Shown here in pieces: positions 17,364 through 26,144 of a stretch of DNA of 64,000 nt. The stretch lies in the NCBI GenBank assembly GCA_048265065.1, contig JBLXCH010000006.1:1-64000 (forward strand). The letters run 5' to 3'. Source of the stretch: Motiliproteus sp048265065 (lineage in GTDB: Bacteria; Pseudomonadota; Gammaproteobacteria; Pseudomonadales; Balneatricaceae). The notes under the pieces were generated by a model. That model ran no database searches, was not told the origin of the DNA, and saw only the letters and a list, made by a program, of their open reading frames with translations. Made by a program: the position numbers and the translations under genes. Each line of letters opens with the position of its first letter. The first letter of the stretch is position 1.

Positions 17364-17391
17364 CTAGCTACTAGCTACTAACTACTAACTT
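17364..17391. repeat. 7-bp tandem repeat (four copies) between convergent genes
   Basis: Four head-to-tail heptamers, CTAGCTA twice then CTAACTA and CTAACTT, start on the base after the AraC stop and run into the last codons of the convergent TPR gene. They supply stop codons in several frames on both strands. I see no terminator hairpin here. Confidence 0.8.
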
Positions 17392-18601
17392 CACGCTGCT
17401 CTTTGGACGCTTTCGCTCGATCTAAAGCAACTCGCGCCGTGTCATAGTTTTTCAAATTGATATGCACAATACCGAGTAACAACTGAAGATCAGGGCTTGG
17501 TTTGTTACTCAACCGTACTGCAAGAGACAAACTTTTACTCGCCGCTTGCCAATGGCCAAGCTCCATTTGCACCTGCGCTAAATTCTGCGCTCTTTTTACG
17601 GTTGGTTTGATACTGTTGAGTCGAGCGATCGCATTCTCAGCACGCTGCCATTCTTTAGCACGCAGCCAACTTTGGCAGAGCAATTCCAAGGAGTCCTCAC
17701 TCTCTTTAACCCGTTTTTTATCTAGCCCGTCACTCAACACATCACCCGCTAACAACGGCATTCCCTTGTTAAGCAATAATTGAGTTAACAGTCGATAATC
17801 CTTTTCAGCGACTAACAGTCCACGCTCATAACCCATCCGTTGCACCGCAAGTGCTGAAGTCCAATCATCACGCTGTAAATGTAACGAAACGAGTTGGCGC
17901 CAATCTTCACTGTCTGCAGGATAATGCTTTAGCAGTTGCTGTTGACGGCTAACCGCTTGCTGCCACTGTTTGAGCTCAACATGAGCGACAACGGCAAGTT
18001 GATACCAGTTTTGTGGAGGCGACGTCTCCTGACTCGACCTTGCCTTCCAATGTTTCAGCGCCAAGCCAACAGGCGTCAATGACTGCTGCCATTGCTCTTG
18101 CTGCGCATACGCTTGGGCGATCATGATGTAATCATCTGCCATCACTAACGATGGTGCTAGCTTAACCCACTGCGACAACACGCGCGCGCAAGCACTCCAC
18201 TGATCGATCTGGCAATGAAGCTGCCCTATCGAATGCAGCAGCTGCAGCTGCTGCTCATCGGACAATGCCTGTAACTCTCGTGCTTGTTTTAAACGTTTAA
18301 TCGCTTCACTAAAACGATCTCGTTCGATCGCAATTTTACCGAGATTATAAAAACCCAACGCCTTTACAAACGCCGAACGCTGGGGTTGTGTCAGCAAGGC
18401 TAATACCTGCTGAGCTTGCTCCCACTGCGCCTCTTCCATCAAGGCTTGGGCTTCCATTAATTGCTTGTATTCCGCTTCGCTCACTTGTTGAGCGTAAGTC
18501 GTCCCTGCCCAACACGTGATCACCAATAGCGACAGACGACTTAGCTGAAGAAGCCACTTTTTTACAGCGCCTAACTTCAACATCAATAATGAGTTTATCA
18601 T
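17378..18601 (-). CDS. Periplasmic TPR protein of the TonB cluster
   Basis: This 407-residue protein has a signal-like N-terminus (hydrophobic 16-36, likely cleavage at TYAQQ). Helical repeats of about 34 residues run to the end, for example ALGFYNLGKIAIERDRFSEA and ALAVQRMGYERGLLVAEKDY, typical TPR spacing. It overlaps tonB by 4 bases (ATGA) and ends the six-gene TonB operon. TPR proteins close several TtpC-type TonB clusters in marine gammaproteobacteria. A role in contacting TonB or the cell wall is likely, but no exact function is established to my knowledge. Confidence 0.85.
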   Translation of the reverse strand: MINSLLMLKLGAVKKWLLQLSRLSLLVITCWAGTTYAQQVSEAEYKQLMEAQALMEEAQWEQAQQVLALLTQPQRSAFVKALGFYNLGKIAIERDRFSEAIKRLKQARELQALSDEQQLQLLHSIGQLHCQIDQWSACARVLSQWVKLAPSLVMADDYIMIAQAYAQQEQWQQSLTPVGLALKHWKARSSQETSPPQNWYQLAVVAHVELKQWQQAVSRQQQLLKHYPADSEDWRQLVSLHLQRDDWTSALAVQRMGYERGLLVAEKDYRLLTQLLLNKGMPLLAGDVLSDGLDKKRVKESEDSLELLCQSWLRAKEWQRAENAIARLNSIKPTVKRAQNLAQVQMELGHWQAASKSLSLAVRLSNKPSPDLQLLLGIVHINLKNYDTARVALDRAKASKEQREVSS

Positions 18602-19311
18602 TTCAACTTAAACTCCATTCGTTGACGGGCGATATAAGACACCGCTTCACCGCCGCTGTGGCGAATTTTGAAGCGCCAGCGTTTGATGGATCGCAACACA
18701 GCGGTATCGAAAACATCTGCGGGGTTTGAGTCCACAACTCGAATAGATGAACCATCAACTCGCCCCGATGGCATCACGGTAAACTCAACTTCAACAAACC
18801 CTTCAATACGCTTACGTCTGGCCTTCAGCGGATATTGTGGTGGCGACTGCTTGGTTACTACCGGCTGCATGTCTATTTGCACCGAAATATCTACCGGTTT
18901 CATCGCCACTTTTGCTGTTTTTACCGGTTGCGTTTTTACCGGCGTCGGTTTTTGCGGTGTCATTTGCACGACGGGTTTCACGCTAGATAAATTAACCGCA
19001 AGCTTTACCGGCGAAGCCGTAGCAATATTAGGCACCTCAATACTCGGCGTTGACACTTCAATTTCAGGTGTCGGCATCATTTTCATATCGGGCTGTTGCG
19101 GCTGGGTTACCACAGGCTCAGGAATAGGCGGTCTTTCGCGCTTGATCACGTTGAGATCAGAACTATCCCTCACTAAATGAAAATCGAAGTTCGGAACCGG
19201 GTCCATTTTTTCAGGATTCACCGCTTCACCTGCCGTCATCAAAGCCAGCCCATAGAGCAACAGCAAGGACAATAACAACGCCAATGGCGCAACAGCCAAT
19301 GTGCGAAGCAT
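18598..19311 (-). CDS. tonB: TonB energy transducer
   Basis: This 237-residue protein has an N-terminal membrane anchor (about 6-28), a long proline-rich spacer (about 35-135, rich in PTPEIEV- and PVKTQPVKT-type repeats) and a C-terminal TonB domain starting at PPQYPLKARRKRIEG, with FDTAVLRSIKRWRFK near the end. It links ExbBD proton-driven motion to the outer membrane receptors; three such receptors are in this window. The start overlaps the exbD stop by one base. The anchor lacks the SHLS motif form of E. coli TonB, as in TonB2-type proteins. Confidence 0.93.
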   Translation of the reverse strand: MLRTLAVAPLALLLSLLLLYGLALMTAGEAVNPEKMDPVPNFDFHLVRDSSDLNVIKRERPPIPEPVVTQPQQPDMKMMPTPEIEVSTPSIEVPNIATASPVKLAVNLSSVKPVVQMTPQKPTPVKTQPVKTAKVAMKPVDISVQIDMQPVVTKQSPPQYPLKARRKRIEGFVEVEFTVMPSGRVDGSSIRVVDSNPADVFDTAVLRSIKRWRFKIRHSGGEAVSYIARQRMEFKLK

Positions 19312-19721
19312 TACTGCGCACCCTCAACCGTTGAAACCGTATAGTTTACTTTGGCCAAACGGAGCTGATCCAACAACGCCACGAGATGACCTGTTGTAGC
19401 TTCGCTATCCGCCTGCACAACCACACTGATATCGGCTTGTTCTGCACGCAAACGCTCAATAACCGGGCGCAGCATACGTACATCCACCACCTTGCGGTCT
19501 AGCCAAATCTCATTCTCAGCAGACAACGCCACCATAACAGCAGCCTGCGTTTGAGCCTCTCCAGTTTCTGCGCTGGGCCGATTAACATCAATCCCCGACT
19601 CACGCACAAACGAGGTCGAAACAATGAAGAAAATCAGCATGATAAACACCACGTCTAGCATGGGCGTCATGTTGATTTCAGCATCTTCTTGCGGAGCCGC
19701 TAATAACAAGCGTCGTCTCAT
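19311..19721 (-). CDS. exbD: ExbD biopolymer transport protein
   Basis: This 136-residue protein has one N-terminal membrane helix preceded by INMTPMLDVVFIMLIFFIV. The aspartate in MLDVVF is the proton-carrying residue of ExbD/TolR. The periplasmic domain (about 45-130) follows. It pairs with the co-encoded ExbB to energise TonB. Its start overlaps tonB and its upstream junction with exbB is an ATGA overlap. Confidence 0.94.
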   Translation of the reverse strand: MRRRLLLAAPQEDAEINMTPMLDVVFIMLIFFIVSTSFVRESGIDVNRPSAETGEAQTQAAVMVALSAENEIWLDRKVVDVRMLRPVIERLRAEQADISVVVQADSEATTGHLVALLDQLRLAKVNYTVSTVEGAQ

Positions 19722-20254
19722 TTCGCACCTCCCGTTTTTAATTCACCATCCGATGAAAAAACCGCATGTAATCGTTTGGATTCTTGCTCCGACCAACGAT
19801 GCAAACGGTTATAAAAAAGGAGCCCTGCAACAGCAACAGCCATGCCTGTCATGGTTGGGAAAGTTGCACTCGCCACTCCAGACGCCATCAGACGAGGGTT
19901 TGCTGTACCGTAAAGCGATAAACTATCGAATACCTGAATCATTCCGCACACCGTGCCTAATAGACCAATCAACGGACATAAGGCAATCAAATTTTTGATC
20001 AATGCAAAGTTACTCTGCAGCGCCAATTCCAAATCGCACATCAGCCCTCGTTGCAGCCATGGATGACTGACCATTTGCAGATTCTTTATGGTTTCTCGTT
20101 TCAAGCGCGGGTAACTCAACAAGCGAAACCCCAGACGCTCAAGAATCAACGTCGCCATCACGAAACTCACCCAAAGAATGAGATACAACACCCAACCGCC
20201 ACTTTGAAAAAACTCGCCAAGGAGCAGCATGGCTTCTTGCGGATTAGGCAGCAC
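19718..20254 (-). CDS. exbB: ExbB proton channel subunit
   Basis: This MotA/TolQ/ExbB-family protein has three membrane helices and the conserved loop LIALCPLIGLLGTVCGMIQVFDSL. The frame opens at ATG 20284. A GTG at 20254 has GGGAG six bases upstream and gives 178 residues, closer to the short ExbB of TonB2-type clusters, so I use it; an ATG at 20230 is also possible. It overlaps the upstream TtpC-like gene. With ExbD it forms the motor of the TonB system. Confidence 0.88.
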   Translation of the reverse strand: MLPNPQEAMLLLGEFFQSGGWVLYLILWVSFVMATLILERLGFRLLSYPRLKRETIKNLQMVSHPWLQRGLMCDLELALQSNFALIKNLIALCPLIGLLGTVCGMIQVFDSLSLYGTANPRLMASGVASATFPTMTGMAVAVAGLLFYNRLHRWSEQESKRLHAVFSSDGELKTGGAK

Positions 20255-21674
20255 GGCTTTCTCCCTCTGTCGTAATTGCCGCATCGGCAGGATCCGGCGT
20301 TTTAGTCACTAAGACTGCCAAACTTTTCTCCTGCAGAATTTGTTGCAATCGACGACCTCTGCTAGCCAACAAGCTATGAGAAAACAGCAGCGGGACGGAA
20401 ACAACTAAGCCAAGCACGGTAGTCATCAAGGCTTGCGAAATCCCCCCGGCCATCAACTTTGGATCGCCCGTTCCAAATAAGGTAATACTCTGAAAGGTTG
20501 CAATCATACCCACTACAGTCCCCAGCAAACCAAGTAATGGCGCTACTGCAGCTAGCAGTTTAATAATGCTTTGGCCGCGTTCCAGAATTGGCAATTCCCG
20601 CAGAATGGCCTCCTCGACCTTCATTTCTAAGCGCTCAAGCGTTAAACCAGAAGCTTTGGCCGCCAACAACACGCGACCCAGTGGGTTATTGTTTTTCGGC
20701 GTCTCATTACGAAGCTGAGCATTGATTTTTAACTCAAGCATAAAGAGATATAAAACTCGCCAAACGGCAATCACTAGACCCAAGCAACCTAGCGCGATAA
20801 TCAGATAGCCAACCTCACCCCCCTGATGTAAGCGTTCAACAACTGAGGGAATACGATCCAGCAATTGCAGTAACTGCCCACGACTCGGATCCAGCAAAAC
20901 GTCATCCGTTCCGCCTTGACTGTAACTTGCTAACGCTTGTTGGGCAGAGACGCTCGGCTGCGTAGGCAAAATCTGCCACTGTTGTTGAGCGACATTCCAA
21001 TCGATATAACGTCCGTCCGTCGTTGCCGCTGTAAATACCCCAATTCTCAGCACCGGCTCCTTCACTACATCGCCATCACCAGTCACCACCTCTTGTGGTG
21101 ACACTTTAATTTCCCCCGACGCGGTCATCTCTAGTTGCATTTGGTACCAGAGCTGTTGCAATTCATTCAAGGTCGGAATGGCTTTGCGATCAGCAAATTG
21201 CAATGCCGCTAATCGTGACGGGTGTTCTGCCGTGATCATCGAGTCTTGCAATACAGGAATCAATTCAGAAGCATTTTCTTTCGCCACACCAAAGACTTCG
21301 CCTAGCTGCCCACTACGTTGCGACAGTAGCGCTTCCAGTTCTGCGAGTTGCTCCTCATTACTGTCAAACACCTGCTTTAACCGTTCTTGCTCAGCGTCCG
21401 CAGCAGCTAGCCGCTCAACACTTTTCGCCAACAATGACTTTTGTTCAGCTAAGCTCGCAAGAAACCTCGACTCACGTTCTTGGTTAAGTGCCTGATCTTT
21501 TTGGCTTAGTTGCTCTACATCCTGCAACAAGCTCGCCAGTGTTTTATTGACTGTATTCGTTGCTGCATGAATATCTTGTGTTAACACCACCATATGAAAC
21601 GCTAAAAACGCTGTTAACAAGCCTGCATTTGTAAAACGAGAAAGCCATTTCTCTTTATTAATATTAAGGTTCAT
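20244..21674 (-). CDS. TtpC-like MotA/TolQ/ExbB protein with long periplasmic coiled coil
   Basis: This 476-residue protein has an N-terminal hydrophobic segment (about 15-38), a long charged coiled coil (about 45-135, rich in Gln, Glu and Lys), a periplasmic domain, and a C-terminal ExbB-like module with three helices containing LLAAVAPLLGLLGTVVGMIATF. Vibrio TtpC has this plan and is required for TonB2 function. It is second in the operon, one base after the DUF3450 gene, and overlaps exbB. The role is inferred from family and gene order. Confidence 0.9.
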   Translation of the reverse strand: MNLNINKEKWLSRFTNAGLLTAFLAFHMVVLTQDIHAATNTVNKTLASLLQDVEQLSQKDQALNQERESRFLASLAEQKSLLAKSVERLAAADAEQERLKQVFDSNEEQLAELEALLSQRSGQLGEVFGVAKENASELIPVLQDSMITAEHPSRLAALQFADRKAIPTLNELQQLWYQMQLEMTASGEIKVSPQEVVTGDGDVVKEPVLRIGVFTAATTDGRYIDWNVAQQQWQILPTQPSVSAQQALASYSQGGTDDVLLDPSRGQLLQLLDRIPSVVERLHQGGEVGYLIIALGCLGLVIAVWRVLYLFMLELKINAQLRNETPKNNNPLGRVLLAAKASGLTLERLEMKVEEAILRELPILERGQSIIKLLAAVAPLLGLLGTVVGMIATFQSITLFGTGDPKLMAGGISQALMTTVLGLVVSVPLLFSHSLLASRGRRLQQILQEKSLAVLVTKTPDPADAAITTEGESRAA

Positions 21675-21675
21675 A

Positions 21676-22440
21676 TTACGGCTCCAGCGTTGGCAATGGT
21701 AAGTTCAACAACTCAGGGACACGCTGCTGTCGCGCAACATCAATCCCTCGCCCAATCACTAGATTTTGGTCATCCGACAAGACCAACCAACGCTGTTCTT
21801 TCGGTGACCACATACCGGCCTCTAAACCATTGTGTGTTTGGTAATAAAGCGCTGTACGCCCTAACCGTAAAAAATTCACTTGGCGAGTTTGCTGGTCTTC
21901 TTTTAACGATCCGCTATAAGCTTCAAAACTGCGACCGTAATCGACTTCGATCATGTAGGCTTCTAAAATTCGGCGGTACTTTTCTGCAACGCTTACATCC
22001 GCTCTATTCAAGAGTTGCTTGAGCTTATCGACACGTACTCTCCGCTCGGTTTGCAGCATCGGCACATCATTAGCAACAAAATCATCTAACGTTGTCACCA
22101 TATCGTTTAGCATGGGTAAAACCGCACGCTCAGTTTCTTCAATAGAGGCAATTTGTTGTTGAAAATCAGCAATTTCTTGCAGCTGTGACTCCACCAACTT
22201 ACTCACTTGGCGGTTATAAGCTTCCGTTAAATCAGATTGACGCTCATTCGCTGAATATTCCCCTGCCGCAACCCGCTGCTGCTCATCAATACCATCAATC
22301 CGTTGCTGGGATTTTTCAGAGCCTCTATGGCTAGCCTCAACTTTTTTGGTCGCCTCAGTAATCACATCTGCACTAGCGATGCTTCCCGTAAACAACAAGC
22401 TGAGCAATAAAACAGCACGACAAAAACTAGGCCACAGCAA
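21676..22440 (-). CDS. DUF3450 periplasmic coiled-coil protein, first gene of the TonB cluster
   Basis: This 254-residue protein has a signal peptide (hydrophobic 8-20, likely cleavage at SADV). Residues 30-160 are almost entirely charged helix, forming a coiled coil, followed by a small C-terminal domain. The start is TTG, supported by GGAGGT five bases upstream; no in-frame ATG fits better. DUF3450 proteins accompany TtpC in TonB2-type operons and may form a periplasmic partner for its coiled coil. The upstream 209-bp region carries a Fur box. Confidence 0.88.
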   Translation of the reverse strand: MLWPSFCRAVLLLSLLFTGSIASADVITEATKKVEASHRGSEKSQQRIDGIDEQQRVAAGEYSANERQSDLTEAYNRQVSKLVESQLQEIADFQQQIASIEETERAVLPMLNDMVTTLDDFVANDVPMLQTERRVRVDKLKQLLNRADVSVAEKYRRILEAYMIEVDYGRSFEAYSGSLKEDQQTRQVNFLRLGRTALYYQTHNGLEAGMWSPKEQRWLVLSDDQNLVIGRGIDVARQQRVPELLNLPLPTLEP

Positions 22441-22542
22441 ACTGCACCTCCGATAGTTAACTAATGATCAAAATGAAAAGTATTATTATGTGATAGGCCG
22501 CACATGATATTGGCTTCAAAGGCAATTATCAATAACATTATT

Positions 22543-22561
22543 GATAACGATTATCACTTAG
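22543..22561. promoter_or_regulatory. Fur box between TonB cluster and AraC/GyrI regulator
   Basis: GATAACGATTATCACTTAG matches the Fur consensus at about 15 of 19 positions, including the central GATTATCA. It lies in the divergent region 102 bp upstream of the DUF3450 start and 88 bp before the regulator start. It is placed to repress the TonB operon, the regulator, or both. Confidence 0.75.
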
Positions 22562-22649
22562 ATTATTATGCTGAAATATTCACTGCGTATACAATTTCAC
22601 AAAGATCACCGCCGACAAGGGGTTCGCGGCAAGATATTCACGGATTCCT

Positions 22650-23582
22650 ATGGCCAATAAAAAGCATCAAATCCCGCTTGATCGGATCGAAAAAGTCCTA
22701 AAGTATATCGACGCCAATCTAGACCAACCGCTAACTGTTGAAGCATTAGCTGACGAAAGCAGCTGGTCGCGCTGGCAGTTTCAACGTGTATTCAGCCATG
22801 CAACCGGCTTATCAGTGGCACAATATGTTCGCGAGCTACGATTAAGCCGTGCCGCAGAAATGTTGATAACATCCACAAAGCGCCACCTAGACATCGCGCT
22901 GTGTTGCGGTTTTGAATCTGAAATCAGCTTTAGTCGAGCCTTTAAGCAAATGTTCGAATGCACTCCTGGCGAGTACCGGCGACGTAATCTCTATGTCGGC
23001 GTACGCACACCGCTTAAGGTCACTGACTATAAAAAATATAGCGGTGTGCTGGATCCTCGATTGATGAACATTCGATTAGAAAATCGCCCAAGTTTTAGTA
23101 TTGCGGGGGTTTGTGGAGAAATAAACGGGATACTCTCAGATAAGCCAAACTTTGCTCAAAAAGTCCCGGAACTTTGGGATCAATTTGGAGAAAAACTCAA
23201 GAATAATTCGATGAGCGAAATTTCACCCGTTGGTGTCATTGATACTCGCAAAGCCGGTACCAAAGAACAGGGGCTGCCTTATTGGGCAAGCACGGTTATC
23301 TCAACCTCTGCGCCAACAAGCACACTGCAACAGTTATGCATCCCCACTCAAGAGTATGCTGTCATTCCACATCGTGGTCCCATCGTTAACCTTCATAAAA
23401 CCCTTGAGTGGGTAGTCCACTGCTGGTTACCCGACTCTGGGTATCAGGGCGCTAATGGTTTTGAGTTAGAGGTTTATGAACTAGGGTATGACCCTACCAG
23501 TGAAGAAGCCTATATGGAATACTGGTTGTCTATTCAACGCTATAACCCTATCTCAAAAAACGCCATCTCAGCAGCCAGCTGA
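22650..23582 (+). CDS. AraC-family regulator with GyrI-like effector domain (Rob-like)
   Basis: This 310-residue protein has its AraC DNA-binding domain at the N-terminus (about 8-107, with TVEALADESSWSRWQFQRVF and DIALCCGFESEISFSRAFKQ), then a GyrI-like small-molecule domain (about 130-303). This is the order of Rob and Rob-like regulators. It lies between the TonB operon (divergent) and a siderophore receptor (downstream, same strand, 308 bp on), so it may respond to the siderophore. The second HTH contains two adjacent cysteines. The effector is unknown. Confidence 0.87.
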   Translation: MANKKHQIPLDRIEKVLKYIDANLDQPLTVEALADESSWSRWQFQRVFSHATGLSVAQYVRELRLSRAAEMLITSTKRHLDIALCCGFESEISFSRAFKQMFECTPGEYRRRNLYVGVRTPLKVTDYKKYSGVLDPRLMNIRLENRPSFSIAGVCGEINGILSDKPNFAQKVPELWDQFGEKLKNNSMSEISPVGVIDTRKAGTKEQGLPYWASTVISTSAPTSTLQQLCIPTQEYAVIPHRGPIVNLHKTLEWVVHCWLPDSGYQGANGFELEVYELGYDPTSEEAYMEYWLSIQRYNPISKNAISAAS

Positions 23583-23642
23583 TCATAAACCGCAATTTTG
23601 CACCAAATGGTTAAGTTTTAGAGATGTTAATAAACGACAATT

Positions 23643-23661
23643 GAGAATTGTTTTCATTATC
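23643..23661 (+). promoter_or_regulatory. Fur box upstream of the siderophore receptor
   Basis: GAGAATTGTTTTCATTATC matches the Fur consensus at 15 of 19 positions. It is 230 bp before the receptor start, which implies a long 5' leader if the promoter overlaps it. The remainder of the 308-bp gap holds the hairpin at 23810-23828 and no ORF I trust. Confidence 0.7.
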
Positions 23662-23809
23662 AGTTAAGTGAAAACTCAGTTGTACCCTGTGGGATTCCCT
23701 TACGTCGTTTACTCGAATTACATCAACCTCACTGATGCACTTCAGACTCGTCACGCATAGGAACAAGCCAACCCACTGACTTAACCCTGAATGAGTCAAT
23801 CATCCGCTA

Positions 23810-23828
23810 TCGATAGGGTTTCTATCGA
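23810..23828 (+). promoter_or_regulatory. Perfect 7-bp hairpin in the receptor leader
   Basis: TCGATAG and CTATCGA are perfect inverted arms around GGTTT. A second inverted pair, GTTTCTA (23818-23824) and TAGAAAC (23835-23841), overlaps it, so two exclusive folds are possible. No T-run follows. It could be an activator site for the adjacent AraC-type regulator or an RNA element in the leader. The start codon is 62 bp further on. Confidence 0.4.
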
Positions 23829-23890
23829 GAAATTTAGAAACGATACGCATTAACAATACGTTTTCGTTTTATTAAGAGGTTTGAAGCCAC

Positions 23891-26143
23891 ATGAAGTTCA
23901 AAAAAAATAGAATATCCCTGGTTATATCCGCTGCAATTTTAGGAATGCCTGTTGCCACGGTCGCTGCAACCACTGAAGCCAGCGTCGAAACAAACACCAT
24001 GGTCATCGTCGGTAGTGAAGTAAACCAGGCCAACACCAAAGCCCTAGAAGTCGAGGCAGATGTCTCTAAAATGGGCGTCCCTGTTGAAGACTTACCGCTA
24101 TCGGTTGCTGTGGTTAACAAAGAGTTTGCTCGTGAAATTGGCGCAAAAAATATTCAAGACGCTCTGCTGTACAGCGCTGGGGTTTATTCAGGTTCTTTTG
24201 GCTTTGATACACGTGGTGATTCGGCTCAAGTGCGTGGCGTAAGCCCTATCGACTACGTCGACGGTATGAAGTCTCTCTATGGCAACTACAACAACACTCG
24301 GCCAAACATCTACACGCTGGAACGAATCGAAGTATTAAAAGGCCCTGCATCAATGCTCTACGGACAGAGTTCTGTTGGCGGCATACGAAACTCTGTCTCC
24401 AAACAACCTCAAGAAGAAACAGCCGGTGAACTTTCCCTTCAAGCGGGCAACAATAATCGCAAGCAGGTAGCCGCAGATTTCACTGGCAAGATGGATGATG
24501 AAGGGAAATTCTTGTTTCGTGCTATCGGCCTACTACGCGATTCAGACACACAGGTTGATCACGTCGAAGACAACGAGCAATTATTTAACGGATCACTAGC
24601 ATGGCGCCCTAACGACGATACCACGCTGACTATGATTCTTAATCGCCAAATTCAAGAAGGCCAAGTTTCTGCGCAATTTTTACCGTCTGTCGGAACCCTC
24701 GACGCTCATTCGCTCGGCTACATACCTAGCAATCGCTTTGTTGGCGAGCCCGGCTGGGACCGTTACGATCGCGAACAAACAGCGATCACAGCCATTCTTG
24801 AGCATCAACTTAATGAACAGTGGAGCATCAATGCCAGAACTCGCTACCTAGACTCCAGCTCTGAAATTCGTGAACATTGGACTTCTGTTACTGGCGTCCC
24901 AGACGCATCAGGTAACGCCAACCGCACTGTTTATCAAGTTGACAAAACAACGAATGCTTTTACTTTTGATGCACGTATCAATGGTGATTTAGATATTGGA
25001 AGTACACAGCATAAGCTGACAGTCGGTGTTGACCACCAAAACACTAAAACCGACGAAGACAACTATTATCAAGCGGTAGGCGCCTCTACCATTAATGTCT
25101 TCAATCCAGTTTATGGAAATATTCCAAGCATCACAGGCACTGATCCTCTAGCTGGAACGAAAACAAAGCAAGTTGGTATCTATATTGGTGACCACATCAG
25201 CATTGATGACTGGATCGTCACTACCGCCTTACGCCGTGATAAAGCCCAAACGACCAGCGAGCAAGGTGCTTACGCTTCGACTTACGCAACCACTGGTCAC
25301 TTAGGATTGATGTACCAGTTCGACTCAGGTATCTCTCCCTACATTAGCTACTCAGAGTCCTTCGATCCTAACACTGGAAGTGATGGCGCAGGCGGCATAC
25401 TAGCACCCACTGAAGGCGAGCAAGTCGAATTAGGTTTGAAATACCTTTCTGCAGACAAAAACACTGCCGTGACCTTCGCGATTTTCGATATTACCCAGAA
25501 AAACCGAGTAACCAATGGCACAACGCCCGGCGGTGTTCAACAAGTTGGAGCCGAAATAGAAGGCTGGGAACTACAAGTTCAACAGGACTGGGATCAGTTC
25601 AATCTATTAGTTAACCTAACCAGCTTAGATGCAGTCAACCCAAACAACGGTAGCCCAATGCCTGTACCTTACCTTGCTGAAAAAACGGCCTCCATTTGGG
25701 GTAACTATGAGTTTACTAACGGCTGGCGCTCAGGCTTAGGTGTACGCTACCAGAGCGAAAATTACGGCTGGGGTGGATCTCCTGAAGTACCTGGCGTGAC
25801 ACTCTATGATGCGATGGTTGGCTATGCCTACGGAAATTGGGACTTCGCACTCAATGCGCAAAACCTGACTGATGAAGAATANNNNNNNNNNNNNNNNNNN
25901 NNNNNNNNNNNNNNNNNNNNNNNNNNNNNNNNNNNNNNNNNNNNNNNNNNNNNNNNNNNNNNNNNNNNNNNNNNNNNNNNNTATGATGCGATGGTTGGCT
26001 ATGCCTACGGAAATTGGGACTTCGCACTCAATGCGCAAAACCTGACTGATGAAGAATACGTTTCATGGTGCCGTTATGCGGGTGCGGACTGCGGCTATGG
26101 TGAGCGCCGTTCGATTGTCTTCAATGCAAACTATGCCTTCTAA
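23891..26143 (+). CDS. TonB-dependent siderophore receptor (FhuA-like family), contains assembly gap
   Basis: As written the frame is 750 codons, of which 33-34 are N and 26 repeat. Dropping 177 bases (100 N plus one 77-bp copy, exactly 59 codons) leaves 691 residues, a normal size. It has a signal peptide ending near VAATTEA, TonB box TMVIVG (36-41), a plug with LERIEVLKGPASMLYGQSSVGG, and a barrel ending NLTDEEYVSWC to YAF, as in ferric hydroxamate receptors. The cysteine pair in the last loop (WCRYAGADCGYG) also fits that group. The fhu-type genes on the opposite strand make hydroxamate uptake likely. A terminator follows. Confidence 0.9.
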   Translation: MKFKKNRISLVISAAILGMPVATVAATTEASVETNTMVIVGSEVNQANTKALEVEADVSKMGVPVEDLPLSVAVVNKEFAREIGAKNIQDALLYSAGVYSGSFGFDTRGDSAQVRGVSPIDYVDGMKSLYGNYNNTRPNIYTLERIEVLKGPASMLYGQSSVGGIRNSVSKQPQEETAGELSLQAGNNNRKQVAADFTGKMDDEGKFLFRAIGLLRDSDTQVDHVEDNEQLFNGSLAWRPNDDTTLTMILNRQIQEGQVSAQFLPSVGTLDAHSLGYIPSNRFVGEPGWDRYDREQTAITAILEHQLNEQWSINARTRYLDSSSEIREHWTSVTGVPDASGNANRTVYQVDKTTNAFTFDARINGDLDIGSTQHKLTVGVDHQNTKTDEDNYYQAVGASTINVFNPVYGNIPSITGTDPLAGTKTKQVGIYIGDHISIDDWIVTTALRRDKAQTTSEQGAYASTYATTGHLGLMYQFDSGISPYISYSESFDPNTGSDGAGGILAPTEGEQVELGLKYLSADKNTAVTFAIFDITQKNRVTNGTTPGGVQQVGAEIEGWELQVQQDWDQFNLLVNLTSLDAVNPNNGSPMPVPYLAEKTASIWGNYEFTNGWRSGLGVRYQSENYGWGGSPEVPGVTLYDAMVGYAYGNWDFALNAQNLTDEEXXXXXXXXXXXXXXXXXXXXXXXXXXXXXXXXXXYDAMVGYAYGNWDFALNAQNLTDEEYVSWCRYAGADCGYGERRSIVFNANYAF
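25805..26058. repeat. Scaffold gap of 100 N flanked by identical 77-bp copies
   Basis: Bases 25805-25881 and 25982-26058 are identical (77 bp), separated by exactly 100 N (25882-25981). The second copy continues straight into the natural C-terminus of the receptor. This is what overlapping contig ends look like after scaffolding, not a biological repeat. Confidence 0.93.
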
Positions 26144-26144
26144 C

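Noticed and set aside
18668..19180. 170-residue plus-strand open frame opposite tonB
   Set aside because: It mirrors the repetitive proline-rich linker of TonB, has no ribosome site and no recognisable motif.
25805..26058. An internal 26-residue repeat in the receptor
   Set aside because: The repeat is identical at DNA level and brackets a 100-N scaffold gap; a real barrel duplication would not be exact or bounded in this way.
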